A DNA stretch of 64,000 bases from Bacillus smithii (GTDB taxonomy: Bacteria > Bacillota > Bacilli > Bacillales > DSM-4216). Position 1 is the first letter of the stretch. Every line of letters begins with the position of its first letter. The notes beneath the pieces are model-generated. The model made no database searches. It saw only the letters and a program-made list of their open reading frames with translations, and had not been told where the DNA came from. The position numbers were made by a program, and so were the translations under genes. Location: the NCBI RefSeq assembly GCF_001050115.1, contig NZ_CP012024.1, forward strand, positions 2,274,001 through 2,338,000. Reading direction: 5' to 3'. Positions 45,301 to 55,405 of the stretch are shown one piece after another.

Positions 45301-46233
45301 TTAATAAACCGTTTCCTTAAAGAAAAAGCCCGTATCCAATGGACGATGCTTCGGCTGGATGGCCACTATTTGTTCATATAACTGATCTTTCACTTCTTCA
45401 TAGGCATCCGGATCTTCTGCACATAAATCGATTGCTTTGCGATACAGTTTTGTCACCTCGATGATATAGTCCGGTTCTTTTAATATGCCGTCGATTTTGA
45501 AGCTATCGATTCCTGCTTCTACCATTTCGGTGAGTTCATCGATCATGCAAACATCGTTTGGACTCATAATATGAGTACCGTTTTCATCTTCAAAAATCGG
45601 GTATCTATTGTCCCGTTCTTTATCATAAAGGTACATATTTTTGTCTTGGTTTTTATTCTTTATTTCCAACATTTTTCCTTGATATTCAAAGTAATTCTCA
45701 AGCAAAGCACGCTTCGATTGGAACATGCAAGTCATACCATGTATTTGAACTTCGATCTCCACTTCGGCATGTTCTTTTGTTTCAATGACGGCATCCATGC
45801 TTAATTCACGAGCCAAAACGGCCCGCTTTGATCCAAGGCGCCCCCAGTAATTGCAAGTATACCAATTGGTTCCCGTAGTCTCCGTACTCCAATGCAATTT
45901 CATATTTGGTGCTATTTCCCGGATTGTCATCAACACCGCAGGATCGCCAAAAACGATCGCATCGCATTTTACGTCCTTTAAAAACAGAATATAATCTTTT
46001 AATTCTTCGACTTTTTCATTATGAAAGATGGCATTCATTGCCACATATACTTTTTTCCCTCGCGAATGTGCAAGTTCAACTGCTTTTATCACGTCATCGC
46101 GAGAAAATTCGCCGGCCAGTCTGAGCCCATATCGCTGCTCCCCTATCATAAATGCATCTGCTCCAGCATCGCACAAAGGCAAAATATCTTGAACACTGGT
46201 AGGAGTAACGAGTAACTCTGGTTTATTTGCCAT
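45301..46233 (-). CDS. trhP1: tRNA U34 hydroxylation protein TrhP1 (peptidase U32 family, YrrN)
   Basis: A 310-residue U32-family partner of TrhP2. The corresponding signature reads EVQIHGMTCMFQSKRALLEN. Only the first cysteine is kept, and the downstream Cys cluster is missing. This shorter, cysteine-poor form is typical of the YrrN subunit. The ATG at 46233 follows GAGGTGAAAAAG; the frame is open further upstream inside trmR. It overlaps trmR by 11 bases. Confidence 0.92.
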   Translation of the reverse strand: MANKPELLVTPTSVQDILPLCDAGADAFMIGEQRYGLRLAGEFSRDDVIKAVELAHSRGKKVYVAMNAIFHNEKVEELKDYILFLKDVKCDAIVFGDPAVLMTIREIAPNMKLHWSTETTGTNWYTCNYWGRLGSKRAVLARELSMDAVIETKEHAEVEIEVQIHGMTCMFQSKRALLENYFEYQGKMLEIKNKNQDKNMYLYDKERDNRYPIFEDENGTHIMSPNDVCMIDELTEMVEAGIDSFKIDGILKEPDYIIEVTKLYRKAIDLCAEDPDAYEEVKDQLYEQIVAIQPKHRPLDTGFFFKETVY

Positions 46234-46876
46234 CTTTTTCACCTCGATAAATACTGATTGCCAGCCCGTCGCCAACAGGAATGATCATCGTCGAAAAGGA
46301 CGAATGATTCACCAACCATTGATTATATTGACGGATTTTGGATGCTAATTGGCGAATTCGCTTCTTTGCTATATCCGTTTCAGCCACATGTCCTTTAAAG
46401 AGCACATTATCAGTATACACAACACCGTTTTCCGCTAAATACGGTGTGTACATTTCAAAGAACTTTTGATACTGACCTTTTGCCGCATCGATAAAAATGG
46501 CATCATAAGGCCCCATCTCGCCTGCTTCCGCTACCACTTCCAATGCATCGCCCAAAATCACGGAAATGCGGTTCTCTAAACCTGCCCGACGAATAAATTG
46601 AATCGCTTGATTGTAGCGGCTTTCATCACGTTCAATCGTGACAATTTCAGACCCGCTGATGGCTTGTGCGATTCGAATCGCTGAATATCCAATCGCCGTG
46701 CCGATTTCGAGAATTTTTTTAGGCTTTTGGATTCTCATAAATTGCAGCATCGTTTCGATGCCGGCCGATTCCATAATAGGAACATGTTCTTCTTTCGCCA
46801 ATTGTTCCATCTCCTGAATGAAAAGCGGTTTTTCAGGAAGGAGCGACTGCCAGTATTGTGCTATCTTTTCTTCCAT
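46223..46876 (-). CDS. trmR: tRNA 5-hydroxyuridine methyltransferase TrmR (YrrM)
   Basis: A 217-residue O-methyltransferase family 3 protein. The SAM motif ILEIGTAIGYSAIRIA is near residue 55 and the metal/catalytic region PYDAIFIDAAKGQYQKFF near 130. TrmR methylates ho5U34 to mo5U34 in several tRNAs, which broadens wobble reading. It is first of four genes making and, with udk, neighbouring uridine metabolism. The assignment follows the characterised B. subtilis YrrM. Confidence 0.93.
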   Translation of the reverse strand: MEEKIAQYWQSLLPEKPLFIQEMEQLAKEEHVPIMESAGIETMLQFMRIQKPKKILEIGTAIGYSAIRIAQAISGSEIVTIERDESRYNQAIQFIRRAGLENRISVILGDALEVVAEAGEMGPYDAIFIDAAKGQYQKFFEMYTPYLAENGVVYTDNVLFKGHVAETDIAKKRIRQLASKIRQYNQWLVNHSSFSTMIIPVGDGLAISIYRGEKDGK

Positions 46877-47082
46877 CTTTCTTCCCCATTCCTGCTAAAT
46901 GAATTGAAAAGAAGCGAAAATCGATTGACAAGAAAAAGCAGAAAGCCCGAAAGCTTTCCACTCGTCTTTCATTTCGTCTTCTAAAAAGCCTTTTCCCCCG
47001 ACCGTTGATGCCGAGGAGTACAATTGGCGGAAGTTTAACTTTGTCTAGTTTACCATACTTTTATCATAAATGCTAATAGCTC

Positions 47083-48192
47083 TTATTTCTTTTCAGCATC
47101 GTAGTAATTGGTAATAAATTTTTGTTTTAATCGATTGTGTTCTTCCAACGTTTTAGCATAATAAACATCCCCGCTAGGCGCCGCAAGAAAATACAGGTAA
47201 TCCGTTTGTTCCGGATTTAAAGCTGCTTCTAAAGAAGATATTCCGGAATTTGAGATGGGACCAGGGGGCAATCCTTTATATTTATACGTATTGTATGGCG
47301 AATTCACTTTTAAGTCTTTATATACGACACGACTTTTATGCTTGTTGAGTGCATAAAGCACAGTCGGATCTGTTTGCAGCGGCATTTTTTTGGCCAGCCG
47401 GTTATAGAAAACGCTGGAGATTTTACGTCTATCCGCTTTCTTTGTCGCTTCTTCTTCAATAAGAGAAGCCATTGTAAGCAATTGATGAGGGGTCAAATGT
47501 TTGACCTTCATGGCTTTTTGATATTGAGATAGGACGCGATCTGTTTTGGCGATCATATCTTCAATGATCGTATCCAGCGGAGTTTTCGGATCATAATAAG
47601 CGTAAACAGCCGGGTACAGATACCCTTCTAATGGATATTTTACTTTTGGATTCAAAATTTCCTTTGTCAGCAAATCCGGATATTTTTTGATCAATTGCTG
47701 AATAAAAGCACGGTCGTTTAAACGATTCCAGACGGTATTGTAATCATAAGGCGAATGTTTGCTAATCGTTTTGGCAATCTCGCGCAATTGACGTCCCTCT
47801 GGTATCGTGAATACGATTTTGGCAAATTCATAAGAATTTCCCTTCTGCAAATCACGTATGATATCATCAAGAGACATGGAGGGCGCAAAATAATAGGTTC
47901 CAGCTTGGAATCCTGTTTTTCCCTTCCATTGTATGTAATATTTAAAGGCTTGTTGATTGCGGATAATACCTTTTTTTTCTAGGATTTCTCCGATTTTTGC
48001 GGCGCTTGACCCTTGGGGGATGGTCACTTTGACCGGTGTGCGATTTCCCTTATCTACTGGCTGCAGCGACTGGTAGATATAGAAAAAGACCACTGCTGCC
48101 AAGGCAACAATGACAGCAAATAGTGATAAAAAAAAGGTTCTTTTTCTTTTTTTTCTTCTATAGTCAGTTAAATCCCAATGAAACTTCGACAT
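47083..48192 (-). CDS. mltG: Endolytic transglycosylase MltG (YrrL)
   Basis: A 369-residue membrane-anchored lytic transglycosylase that cuts nascent glycan strands and sets their length. One N-terminal helix (about residues 20-42) leads to a LysM-like domain and the YceG domain. Catalytic region motifs are YPLEGYLYPAVY, ASLIEEEATKKADR with the active Glu, TDPTVLYAL and YKGLPPGPISN. The ATG at 48192 follows GGAAGGGG; an upstream extension of 19 residues has no site. Confidence 0.94.
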   Translation of the reverse strand: MSKFHWDLTDYRRKKRKRTFFLSLFAVIVALAAVVFFYIYQSLQPVDKGNRTPVKVTIPQGSSAAKIGEILEKKGIIRNQQAFKYYIQWKGKTGFQAGTYYFAPSMSLDDIIRDLQKGNSYEFAKIVFTIPEGRQLREIAKTISKHSPYDYNTVWNRLNDRAFIQQLIKKYPDLLTKEILNPKVKYPLEGYLYPAVYAYYDPKTPLDTIIEDMIAKTDRVLSQYQKAMKVKHLTPHQLLTMASLIEEEATKKADRRKISSVFYNRLAKKMPLQTDPTVLYALNKHKSRVVYKDLKVNSPYNTYKYKGLPPGPISNSGISSLEAALNPEQTDYLYFLAAPSGDVYYAKTLEEHNRLKQKFITNYYDAEKK

Positions 48193-48267
48193 TCTCTTTC
48201 CCCTTCCGACATAAAACGGGATCAATCGATCATTTTTTCCATCCATCATTATACTACAGAACGTGGA

Positions 48268-48296
48268 AAAGGGCCGTTCTAAATTTTAGAACGGCC
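48268..48296 (-). terminator. Hairpin between yrzB and mltG
   Basis: A 25-base near-perfect palindrome (48272-48296) with arms GGCCGTTCTAAA, followed on the minus strand by CTTTTCC. It probably ends the alaS-ireB-ruvX-yrzB transcript, although the T-tract is short. Confidence 0.7.
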
Positions 48297-48314
48297 TGAA
48301 AAATTCTCCAATGA

Positions 48315-48623
48315 TTATTTTTCGTGTTCGTGTTCATGATTATGTTCGTGCTCTTCTTCTTGATCGAGAAACGTATTCAGCATTTCTTCAATAAGATCCC
48401 ATTCTTCTTCGGTTTCTACCGGTTCGAGATCACCGGAATTTCCTTCACTGGGATGAAAAGAAGCGGCAAAAATTTCAATTTCTTCATCATCAGTTGTTTC
48501 CGCCGGATAATAGAGCACATAAGATTTGTCAAATTGCTCGGAATCAAATGTAAAAAGCACTTCACATAAAATCTCATTTCCTTCTTCATCTACTACAGTA
48601 ATATGTTGATCTCCGTGTTCCAT
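48315..48623 (-). CDS. yrzB: YrzB family protein (DUF1292) with His-rich tail
   Basis: A 102-residue acidic protein of the DUF1292 family. It has a conserved beta-rich front ([20 protein letters not shown] and KSYVLYYP) and acidic middle. The C-terminus [14 protein letters not shown] is a His/Glu repeat that could bind metal such as zinc or nickel. Function unknown. It sits in the conserved place after ruvX and ireB. The B. subtilis protein is slightly shorter; the metal-binding tail is the visible difference. Confidence 0.85.
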   Translation of the reverse strand: MEHGDQHITVVDEEGNEILCEVLFTFDSEQFDKSYVLYYPAETTDDEEIEIFAASFHPSEGNSGDLEPVETEEEWDLIEEMLNTFLDQEEEHEHNHEHEHEK

Positions 48624-48672
48624 CTTTTCACCTCATTATTTATTGAACGGCAGCCGCATTGTTTTCTAACAG

Positions 48673-49089
48673 TTATTTCAAACTATCCAAATAACCTTGT
48701 AGAATCATGACAGCAGCCATTTTGTCAATGACTTTTTTTCTTTTTTTGCGGCTCACGTCCGCCTCTAACAGAACTCTTTCGGCAGCCATCGTACTCAGCC
48801 TTTCATCCCAGAGCACAACGGGAAGAGAAAACTCTTTTTCCAGTTTTTTCGCATACGCTTGAGAAGCTTCTCCTCTCGGGCCGATCGTGTTATTCATGTT
48901 TTTGGGCAACCCGACCACAATCTTATCGACTTGATAATCTTCGATTAGTTCTTTTAAACGGTCGAAACCAAGATCGCCTTTCTCTTCATCCACCTTGATG
49001 GTTTCAATTCCTTGGGCTGTCCATCCTAATTCGTCGCTTATCGCAACGCCGACTGTTTTGGAGCCCACGTCTAACCCCATAGTTCTCAT
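48673..49089 (-). CDS. ruvX: Holliday junction resolvase-like protein RuvX (YqgF)
   Basis: A 138-residue RNase H-fold nuclease of the YqgF/RuvX family. It acts in 16S rRNA 5' processing and possibly on recombination intermediates. Motifs are [25 protein letters not shown] and [14 protein letters not shown], which carry the acidic active-site residues. GAGGAATAATC precedes the ATG. Its start lies four bases after the ireB stop. It is B. subtilis yrrK. Confidence 0.95.
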   Translation of the reverse strand: MRTMGLDVGSKTVGVAISDELGWTAQGIETIKVDEEKGDLGFDRLKELIEDYQVDKIVVGLPKNMNNTIGPRGEASQAYAKKLEKEFSLPVVLWDERLSTMAAERVLLEADVSRKKRKKVIDKMAAVMILQGYLDSLK

Positions 49090-49093
49090 ATGA

Positions 49094-49357
49094 TTATTCC
49101 TCTCGCTGCTTCAAATACGTCTTAACCAATTCTTCAATAATTTCGTCCCGTTCCAATTTTCGAATCAAGTTCCTGGCATCTTTATGCCGGGGAATATAAG
49201 CTGGGTCTCCTGAAAGCAAATAGCCAACAATTTGATTAATGGGATTGTATCCCTTTTCTTGAAGAGCGTCATAAACTTGGAAAAGAATTTCTTTCACGTC
49301 ATGATCAAAAGGCTCATCTGAAAAATGGAATTTCATTGTCTGATCAAAAGAGCTCAT
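49094..49357 (-). CDS. ireB: IreB family regulatory phosphoprotein (YrzL)
   Basis: An 87-residue protein of the UPF0297/IreB family, starting [16 protein letters not shown]. In enterococci IreB is phosphorylated on Thr near the N-terminus by the PASTA kinase IreK and modulates envelope-stress resistance; a candidate Thr is in FDQTMKF. It lies between alaS and ruvX as in all bacilli. The role here is inferred from the family. Confidence 0.92.
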   Translation of the reverse strand: MSSFDQTMKFHFSDEPFDHDVKEILFQVYDALQEKGYNPINQIVGYLLSGDPAYIPRHKDARNLIRKLERDEIIEELVKTYLKQREE

Positions 49358-49419
49358 TCCCTCGCACCTCGTTTCGGCTTCACGCCTTCAGTCCATTTAC
49401 CCATATTGTACACTATCTT

Positions 49420-52062
49420 TTATTCAATGGAAACGGATTTCACCCACTCTTCGACAAAAGCGAGCGCTTCTTCCGTTTTTTCCGGATGTTTCCCGCCGGC
49501 CTGAGCCATATCCGGGCGGCCTCCTCCGCCCCCGCCGCAAACAGCGGCCACTTCTTTTACAAGTTTTCCTGCATGGAATCCTTTCGCCACAAGGTCTTTC
49601 GTCACGCCGGCGATAAAATTCACTTTTTCTTTTTGAACGGAACCTAAAACGATGATTCCTGACGGCAATTTTTGCTTTAATTCATCTGCCATGCTTCGCA
49701 ATTGATTCATATCCGACGCATCGACTTTCGCTGACAGCACATTGATTCCATCAACTTGTTTCACTTGATTGATAAGACTGCCCGCTTCTATATTGGACAA
49801 TTTTGCAGCAAGTGATTCATTTTCACGCTGCAATTCTTTCATTTCTGCTTGAATACTGTCAATTTTCGTCAAAATGTCTTTTGGATGCGTCTTTAATTTT
49901 TCAGACGCTTCTTTTAATAACGCTACTTGGCTGTTTAACAGCTGGTATGCTCCTTCACCTGTGACAGCTTCAATCCGGCGGGTTCCAGCGCCGATCCCCG
50001 TCTCGGAAACAATTTTAAACAACCCGATAACTGACGTGTTCGGCACATGGCAGCCACCGCACAGCTCCAAGCTGTAATCTCCGATGGAGACAACGCGGAC
50101 AATATCGCCGTACTTTTCGCCGAATAAAGCCATCGCACCTTGTGCTTTTGCTTCCTCCAGTCCTTTATATTCAATTCCGACCGGAAGGCTTTTCCAAATT
50201 TTTTCGTTCACAATCGCTTCAACTTTTTCCAATTCTTCTGGACTCACTTGACCGAAATGGGAGAAGTCAAAACGCAGCCGTTCAGGTTCTACCAGCGAAC
50301 CTGCTTGGTTAACGTGATTTCCAAGTACATCTTTCAACGCCTGATGCAAAAGGTGAGTAGCTGTATGGTTCCGAGTCACGTTTGCACGGGCCGTTTTATC
50401 AACTTGCGCGTGAACCAATTGTCCTTGTTCGAGAATCCCTTCATCAATGACGGCGTTATGAAGGTGCTGTCCATTTGGCGCTTTTTGTACATCTTGAATG
50501 GTGACCTTCACATGATCAGCTACAAGTACTCCTTTATCTGCGATTTGACCGCCGCTTTCTGCATAAAAAGGAGTCCGATTGAGGATGAATTGGACGGTGT
50601 CGCCTGCACTGGCTTTTGAAACTATTTCTCCGTTTTTCAAAATCACTTCTACCACTGCGTCTGTTTCCAGCTGATCATATCCGATAAATTCGCTTTTCGT
50701 TGTAATGGATTGCAGAAGAACGTTCTGAGTTTGCATGGAATCGACGTCTTGACGTGCTGAACGGGCTCGTTCCCGCTGACGTTCCATTTCTTTTTCAAAT
50801 CCTTCATAGTCGATTTTCAAGCCTTCTTCTTCTGCATACTCTTCCGTTAACTCCACCGGGAATCCGTACGTATCATATAGGCGGAAGGCATCTTCGCCGC
50901 TAATCGTTTTGTGATTTTGTACTTTTGCCTTACGGATCACCGATTCGAGAATAGAAAGACCTTCATGCAGTGTTTCATGGAATCGTTCTTCTTCATTTTT
51001 CACGACTTTTTGAATAAAGGCAGCTTTATCGTTTACTTCCGGATAGTAGTCAATCATAATGTTTCCCACAACTGGGACAAGTTCATACATGAAAGGACGA
51101 TTTATATGGATCTTTTTCGCATAGCGGACAGCTCTGCGCAGCAATCGTCTAAGAACATAGCCTCTTCCTTCGTTGGAAGGCAATGCCCCGTCTCCAATGG
51201 CAAAAGTGACCGTACGAATATGATCGGCAATCACTTTAAATGCAACATCTTTTTCCGGATCTTTTCCGTAAGTTTCTCCTGAAATTTTTTCAGTAGCTCT
51301 TATAATAGGCAAAAACAAATCGGTATCGAAGTTCGTTTCCGCTTCTTGAACAACGGAAGCCATTCGCTCAAGACCCATACCGGTATCAATATTTTTCTTT
51401 GGAAGCGGTGTATAAGTGCCATCCGGATTATGATTGAATTGGGAAAATACTAAATTCCATATTTCCAGGTAGCGGTCGTTTTCACCGCCAGGATACAGTT
51501 CAGGATCATTAGGGTCGTCTCCATATTGCGGACCGCGGTCATAAAAAATTTCCGAGTTGGGACCGCTTGGCCCTTCGCCTATATCCCAGAAGTTGCCCTC
51601 TAAACGAATAATCCTCTCCTCTGGAATCCCAATTTTCTTGTTCCAAATTTCATAGGCTTCCTGATCTTCGGGATGGATGGTAACGGAAAGCTTTTCTTTC
51701 TCGAAACCCATCCATTTTGGATCGGTCAAAAATTCCCATGCCCATGCAATGGCTTCTTCTTTGAAATAATCTCCAATAGAAAAGTTTCCAAGCATTTCGA
51801 AAAACGTATGGTGGCGAGCCGTTTTCCCCACATTTTCAATGTCATTTGTGCGAATAGATTTTTGAGCATTTGTAATTCGCGGATTTTCCGGTACCACCCT
51901 GCCATCGAAATATTTTTTTAAAGTGGCCACACCGCTGTTGATCCACAACAAAGATGGATCATTATTTGGAATGAGTGATGCGCTCGGTTCAATTTGATGG
52001 CCTTTTTCTTTAAAAAAGTCCAAAAACATTTGGCGTATTTGGGCGCCAGTTAATTTTTTCAT
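49420..52062 (-). CDS. alaS: Alanyl-tRNA synthetase
   Basis: An 880-residue class II alanyl-tRNA synthetase. The catalytic domain contains [18 protein letters not shown]. The editing domain has [11 protein letters not shown] and CGGCHV (zinc ligands HxxxH and CxxxH-like). The C-terminal DHHA1 domain contains [16 protein letters not shown]. The ATG at 52062 follows AGGAGGTT; the open frame runs 59 codons further into the leader without support. It is preceded by an alanine-specific T-box and followed by ireB-ruvX-yrzB. Confidence 0.98.
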   Translation of the reverse strand: MKKLTGAQIRQMFLDFFKEKGHQIEPSASLIPNNDPSLLWINSGVATLKKYFDGRVVPENPRITNAQKSIRTNDIENVGKTARHHTFFEMLGNFSIGDYFKEEAIAWAWEFLTDPKWMGFEKEKLSVTIHPEDQEAYEIWNKKIGIPEERIIRLEGNFWDIGEGPSGPNSEIFYDRGPQYGDDPNDPELYPGGENDRYLEIWNLVFSQFNHNPDGTYTPLPKKNIDTGMGLERMASVVQEAETNFDTDLFLPIIRATEKISGETYGKDPEKDVAFKVIADHIRTVTFAIGDGALPSNEGRGYVLRRLLRRAVRYAKKIHINRPFMYELVPVVGNIMIDYYPEVNDKAAFIQKVVKNEEERFHETLHEGLSILESVIRKAKVQNHKTISGEDAFRLYDTYGFPVELTEEYAEEEGLKIDYEGFEKEMERQRERARSARQDVDSMQTQNVLLQSITTKSEFIGYDQLETDAVVEVILKNGEIVSKASAGDTVQFILNRTPFYAESGGQIADKGVLVADHVKVTIQDVQKAPNGQHLHNAVIDEGILEQGQLVHAQVDKTARANVTRNHTATHLLHQALKDVLGNHVNQAGSLVEPERLRFDFSHFGQVSPEELEKVEAIVNEKIWKSLPVGIEYKGLEEAKAQGAMALFGEKYGDIVRVVSIGDYSLELCGGCHVPNTSVIGLFKIVSETGIGAGTRRIEAVTGEGAYQLLNSQVALLKEASEKLKTHPKDILTKIDSIQAEMKELQRENESLAAKLSNIEAGSLINQVKQVDGINVLSAKVDASDMNQLRSMADELKQKLPSGIIVLGSVQKEKVNFIAGVTKDLVAKGFHAGKLVKEVAAVCGGGGGGRPDMAQAGGKHPEKTEEALAFVEEWVKSVSIE

Positions 52063-52184
52063 GATATAACCTCCTACATAAACAATTCTGTATGTACAAT
52101 GAAAAACTAGAGTTATGGATAAAATCGTTTTGCAAGCAAAACGGATGAAAAGAGTCCGGCTAACTGACCAATTGTGGCGCTCTA

Positions 52185-52435
52185 AAATAAAAAAAGCCCT
52201 CCTTCCCGGACAGGGACGAAGGGCTCTTCGCGGTACCACCCTGATTATGGATCCATCGATTCACACAATCCATCTCTTTGGCGCCTTAACGCGGCGTACT
52301 ACGGCAGTTTTTGCCTGCACTCCGGATTAGCCTTCTGTTATCCTTCATCTGGAATTTCTTTCAGCCCGGGGAAATTCCTCTCTTCCGTGTAATCATCATT
52401 ACACTCAGATGGTCTATAACATACTCGATCCTTCT
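52185..52435 (-). promoter_or_regulatory. T-box riboswitch of alaS (GCU specifier)
   Basis: The minus strand shows the invariant T-box core AGGGTGGTACCGCG (52229-52242). It is followed by a terminator with arms AGCCCT/AGGGCT (52195-52225) and a long T-tract. Stem I has the AGTA motif on the 5' side (near 52424) and GAAG-GCT-A on the 3' side. This places specifier codon GCU (Ala) at 52329-52331. Uncharged tRNA-Ala would pair there and at the T-box bulge and allow read-through into alaS. This is direct sequence evidence plus the known mechanism. Confidence 0.96.
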
Positions 52436-52542
52436 TTGTTTTATACCCATTTGAAATTGTTTTTAAAGGAAATGGCCTTATCGATCAATCTTGGTAATTC
52501 GTTAATTTGTTCATACAATTTGGATTCACTTGTCTATGTCGC

Positions 52543-52571
52543 ATTATAGAAAGTTATTCAATATTTGTCAA
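52543..52571 (-). promoter_or_regulatory. Consensus SigA promoter of alaS
   Basis: Perfect TTGACA (52566-52571), 17-base spacer and perfect TATAAT (52543-52548). It begins three bases after the yrrI stop codon and drives the T-box leader. Confidence 0.95.
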
Positions 52572-52573
52572 CG

Positions 52574-53644
52574 TTATTTCTGGGGCTTCCATAAATGCGT
52601 TTTTGCATGCACCATTGCCACTTTTACAACGGCCAGAAACGGCACGGCGAAAATTAATCCGGCAATTCCTCCGACTTCTCCGCCGATGATAAGGGCAGCC
52701 ATGATAAATAAAGGGTGCATGTTTAAGCTTTTGCCGACAATAAACGGGGACAATACATTTCCTTCTAAAAACTGCAGAACCAAAATGATGATGATCACGT
52801 AGACGGCCATTTTATTTGAAATGGCCACCGCAATGACAACGGCCGGCACCGCACCGATAATAGGCCCAAAATAAGGAATGATGTCGGTAACAGCTATAAT
52901 GATTCCAAGCAATACAGGATATTTCATATGAATCATCCAAAAAAGGAAAGCAGCAACCGTTCCGAGCAGCACACAGACTAGAATCTGTCCTCTTATATAC
53001 CCACCAAGCGATTCATCCAAATCTTTCAGAAAATAAAGCCCTTTTCTCCGCCACTTTTTCGGCGTTAAATACCAAATCACCTTTTTAACATCATGAAAAT
53101 CTTTTAACAAATAAAAAGAAACAAATGGAACAACGGCAAACAGCAAAAGAAAATTCAGCATTTTCGTCAACCAACCGATAAACAAAGCCAAAAGATTGGT
53201 AAGCCAAGTTTCAAAAGCATGAATTCTCGCTTGAATCTGATCTTGAAGGCCATCCGGCCAAGTGGAAGTTTTTCTTTCGAGGTGAAACATCCAATGTTGA
53301 TATTGAGATACTAACACGGGAGCGTTCTCAGACAACTCGTTCAGCTGCTCGATAATGACAGGAATACCTTTGTAAATGGAATAACCCACTCCCCCGAAAA
53401 AGAGGAGATAAATCAGGAAAATAGACAGTCCGCGAGGCAGGCCCGCTTGATAAAGTTTCTCCACCCACGGATGAAGCAAATAGGTAATAAAAGCCCCTAA
53501 GAAAAATGGAAAAAGCCCGGTGAAGATGACTTTTAAAAAAGGCAGCCATACCGGTTTTAAGAGAACAAGCAAATAAAGTGTCACAAAGACCAATAATAAA
53601 AAACCCAATTGGTACATCCATTTTATGTATCTTTTAGGATCCAT
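52574..53644 (-). CDS. yrrI: AI-2E family (UPF0118) transporter YrrI
   Basis: A 356-residue membrane protein with about seven to eight helices. A soluble insertion (about residues 85-150) and the conserved C-terminal part ITDIIPYFGPIIGAVPAVV and PFIVGKSLNMHP are typical of the AI-2E/UPF0118 family. Members are permeases or sodium/proton antiporters, and the substrate here is unknown. Of two adjacent ATGs I choose 53644, seven bases from GGGGA. Upstream lies a 16-base palindrome (53750-53765, CAACCAA/TTGGTTG) and then IS copy 2. Confidence 0.88.
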   Translation of the reverse strand: MDPKRYIKWMYQLGFLLLVFVTLYLLVLLKPVWLPFLKVIFTGLFPFFLGAFITYLLHPWVEKLYQAGLPRGLSIFLIYLLFFGGVGYSIYKGIPVIIEQLNELSENAPVLVSQYQHWMFHLERKTSTWPDGLQDQIQARIHAFETWLTNLLALFIGWLTKMLNFLLLFAVVPFVSFYLLKDFHDVKKVIWYLTPKKWRRKGLYFLKDLDESLGGYIRGQILVCVLLGTVAAFLFWMIHMKYPVLLGIIIAVTDIIPYFGPIIGAVPAVVIAVAISNKMAVYVIIIILVLQFLEGNVLSPFIVGKSLNMHPLFIMAALIIGGEVGGIAGLIFAVPFLAVVKVAMVHAKTHLWKPQK

Positions 53645-53832
53645 CATCTCATCCCCAACATAGCAAACCATCTACTATTAGGTTGCGAGTGGGATGCTGA
53701 CTTTATTCGAAGAATCTTTTTCCTAAATCATCCAGCCTGCTGTACTTTTCAACCAAGATTGGTTGGTTTTAAATCGTGACTTGAAGTTTTGAGGGGCTTC
53801 AGACTGAATGTTCAAGGAAGATGGAAAGAGAA

Positions 53833-53856
53833 AGAGATGCAGCGGACTGCATCTCT
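53833..53856. repeat. Left target duplication of IS copy 2 = yrzQ terminator hairpin
   Basis: 24 bases: arm AGAGATGCAG, loop CGGA, arm CTGCATCTCT, a perfect stem-loop, repeated exactly at 55406-55429. On the minus strand this copy keeps the T-rich tail (TTTCTCTTTCC) of the original terminator. Confidence 0.95.
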
Positions 53857-55405
53857 CAGAGTGTAGACAAAAGGCATCCGAATGTGCGCTTTCGGATGCC
53901 TTTTGTCACTTTTATGCTTTCAAATGTTTGGAATAGACCCCTCCAGGGGTCTATTTTATGTTATTGCTGGACTTTTCCATGTCCAGCAAGCCATCTTTTT
54001 CAAATTCATTGCAGCAAAAGTTAGCATCGCCTGCATGGACAATTTTTTTAGACCTCTTAAGGTTGTCCAACGCATACCATGCTTTTCCTTTGCATCAGCA
54101 AAAACACGTTCAATGGTTTCTTTCCGTCTTGCATAAATGCTCTTATTCTCTTGTGTATGCCGAAGATGATCAGCTTCCTCTAAATAAAATTCCCATACAT
54201 GTCGCTGAATCAGTTTTTTATGCTCCTTACTTTGGGTGCACTTCGAAAGGAATGGACAATCTTTACACTGGACTGGATCAGAAAAATATTGACGATAGCC
54301 TTCCTTCGTCGTAGTTGCATATTTTAACACTTGTCCTTGCGGACAAAGATAACAATCGTAGTATTCATCGTAAACATACTCATGTTTTTTGAAATAACCA
54401 TCCTTTGTACGAGGGCGAGTATAAGGTAAAGCAGGGGTCATATCATTTTCAAATATGTATTGGGCAACGGCGGGAGTTTTATATCCAGCGTCAGCAGCAA
54501 CTACAACCGGTTTTCCATGTTTTTCTATGACTTTTTCAAGAAGTGGCTCCAATACGGAACTGTCATGAATATTCCCTGGCGTTACAATAGCCCCCAAAAC
54601 AAAGCCATTTCGATCCGCAGCAGCATGGAATGAGTAAGCAAACTGTTTTGTTCGCTCGTCTTTTACGTAGTAACCACTTTCCGGATCAGTGGTACTTTCT
54701 TTTATTTCTTTATATTCTTCTTTCCCAAATTTATCTGGAGGAAATGGCTTTTTTCCATGTGCTTCTCGATCAGCATTTATCTCATCTTGTAGACGTGCTT
54801 GATAGGCTTTCGTTTCTTTTCGAACCACTTTCTTCTCAAATTTATGCTTATTCGCACTCGCTTTGACATGAGTAGAATCAATAAAGACATGCTCACTGCT
54901 TATCAGCTTCTTATCTGCAGCTTCTTTCAAAATGCGATAGAATATCTGTTCAAATAAGTCTGTATCCTTAAAGCGTCGCTCGTAGTTTTTCCCAAACGTT
55001 GAAAAGTGAGGTACCTTATCATAAAAACCAAATCCAAGAAACCAACGGTAAGCCAGATTCGTTTCGATTTCCTCTATAGTTTTTCGCATGGAACGAATAC
55101 CGAAGGTATATTGGATGAAAGCCATTTTAATCAATACAACTGGATCAATACTTGGTCGACCTCTTTCCGATGAATACATGTCTTGAACAAGCGAATAGAT
55201 AAATGAAAAATCAATAGCAGCGTCGATTTTACGAACCAAATGATCTGCAGGTACAAGTTGGTCTAAAGCTATCATTTCTATTTGATCACGATTCATCTGT
55301 GTATTTTTTGTTAGCACTTCATCCACCTCAATTCATTACGGTATCTTAATTATACAAAAAAAGACTGTCGGCAAATCCGGTTTTTTCGGATTTGTCGACA
55401 GTCTG
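53857..55405. mobile_element. IS1182-family insertion sequence, copy 2
   Basis: A complete 1549-bp element with the same terminal repeats as copy 1 and transposase on the minus strand. Compared with copy 1 (25060-26617) it lacks a 10-bp tandem duplication in the right-end hairpin and has one extra A in a homopolymer. The left end again folds as a 17-bp perfect hairpin. It is flanked by a 24-bp target duplication unrelated in sequence to that of copy 1 but likewise a complete terminator stem-loop. It separates yrzQ from yrrI. Confidence 0.93.
53956..55317 (-). CDS. IS1182-family DDE transposase (copy 2)
   Basis: A 453-residue transposase identical in protein sequence to that of copy 1, with the same DDE residues (FIDSTHVKAS, VVAADAGYKT, and E in RRKETIERVFADAK). 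GTG start seven bases after GAGGT. No stop or frameshift is present. Identity between the copies indicates recent transposition. Confidence 0.93.
   Translation of the reverse strand: MLTKNTQMNRDQIEMIALDQLVPADHLVRKIDAAIDFSFIYSLVQDMYSSERGRPSIDPVVLIKMAFIQYTFGIRSMRKTIEEIETNLAYRWFLGFGFYDKVPHFSTFGKNYERRFKDTDLFEQIFYRILKEAADKKLISSEHVFIDSTHVKASANKHKFEKKVVRKETKAYQARLQDEINADREAHGKKPFPPDKFGKEEYKEIKESTTDPESGYYVKDERTKQFAYSFHAAADRNGFVLGAIVTPGNIHDSSVLEPLLEKVIEKHGKPVVVAADAGYKTPAVAQYIFENDMTPALPYTRPRTKDGYFKKHEYVYDEYYDCYLCPQGQVLKYATTTKEGYRQYFSDPVQCKDCPFLSKCTQSKEHKKLIQRHVWEFYLEEADHLRHTQENKSIYARRKETIERVFADAKEKHGMRWTTLRGLKKLSMQAMLTFAAMNLKKMACWTWKSPAIT

Noticed and set aside
52063-52239. N-terminal extension of AlaS by 59 codons
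   Set aside because: The extension covers the end of the T-box leader and has no homology to AlaS. The AGGAGG site supports the start at 52062.
53750-53765. Palindrome CAACCAA/TTGGTTG upstream of yrrI as an operator
   Set aside because: Too short and isolated; no matching second site and no promoter placed relative to it. Mentioned only under yrrI.
25060-55405. Two identical IS copies as an assembly duplication
   Set aside because: The flanking target duplications differ (25 bp versus 24 bp, unrelated sequences), and the right ends differ by a 10-bp duplication. They are separate insertions.
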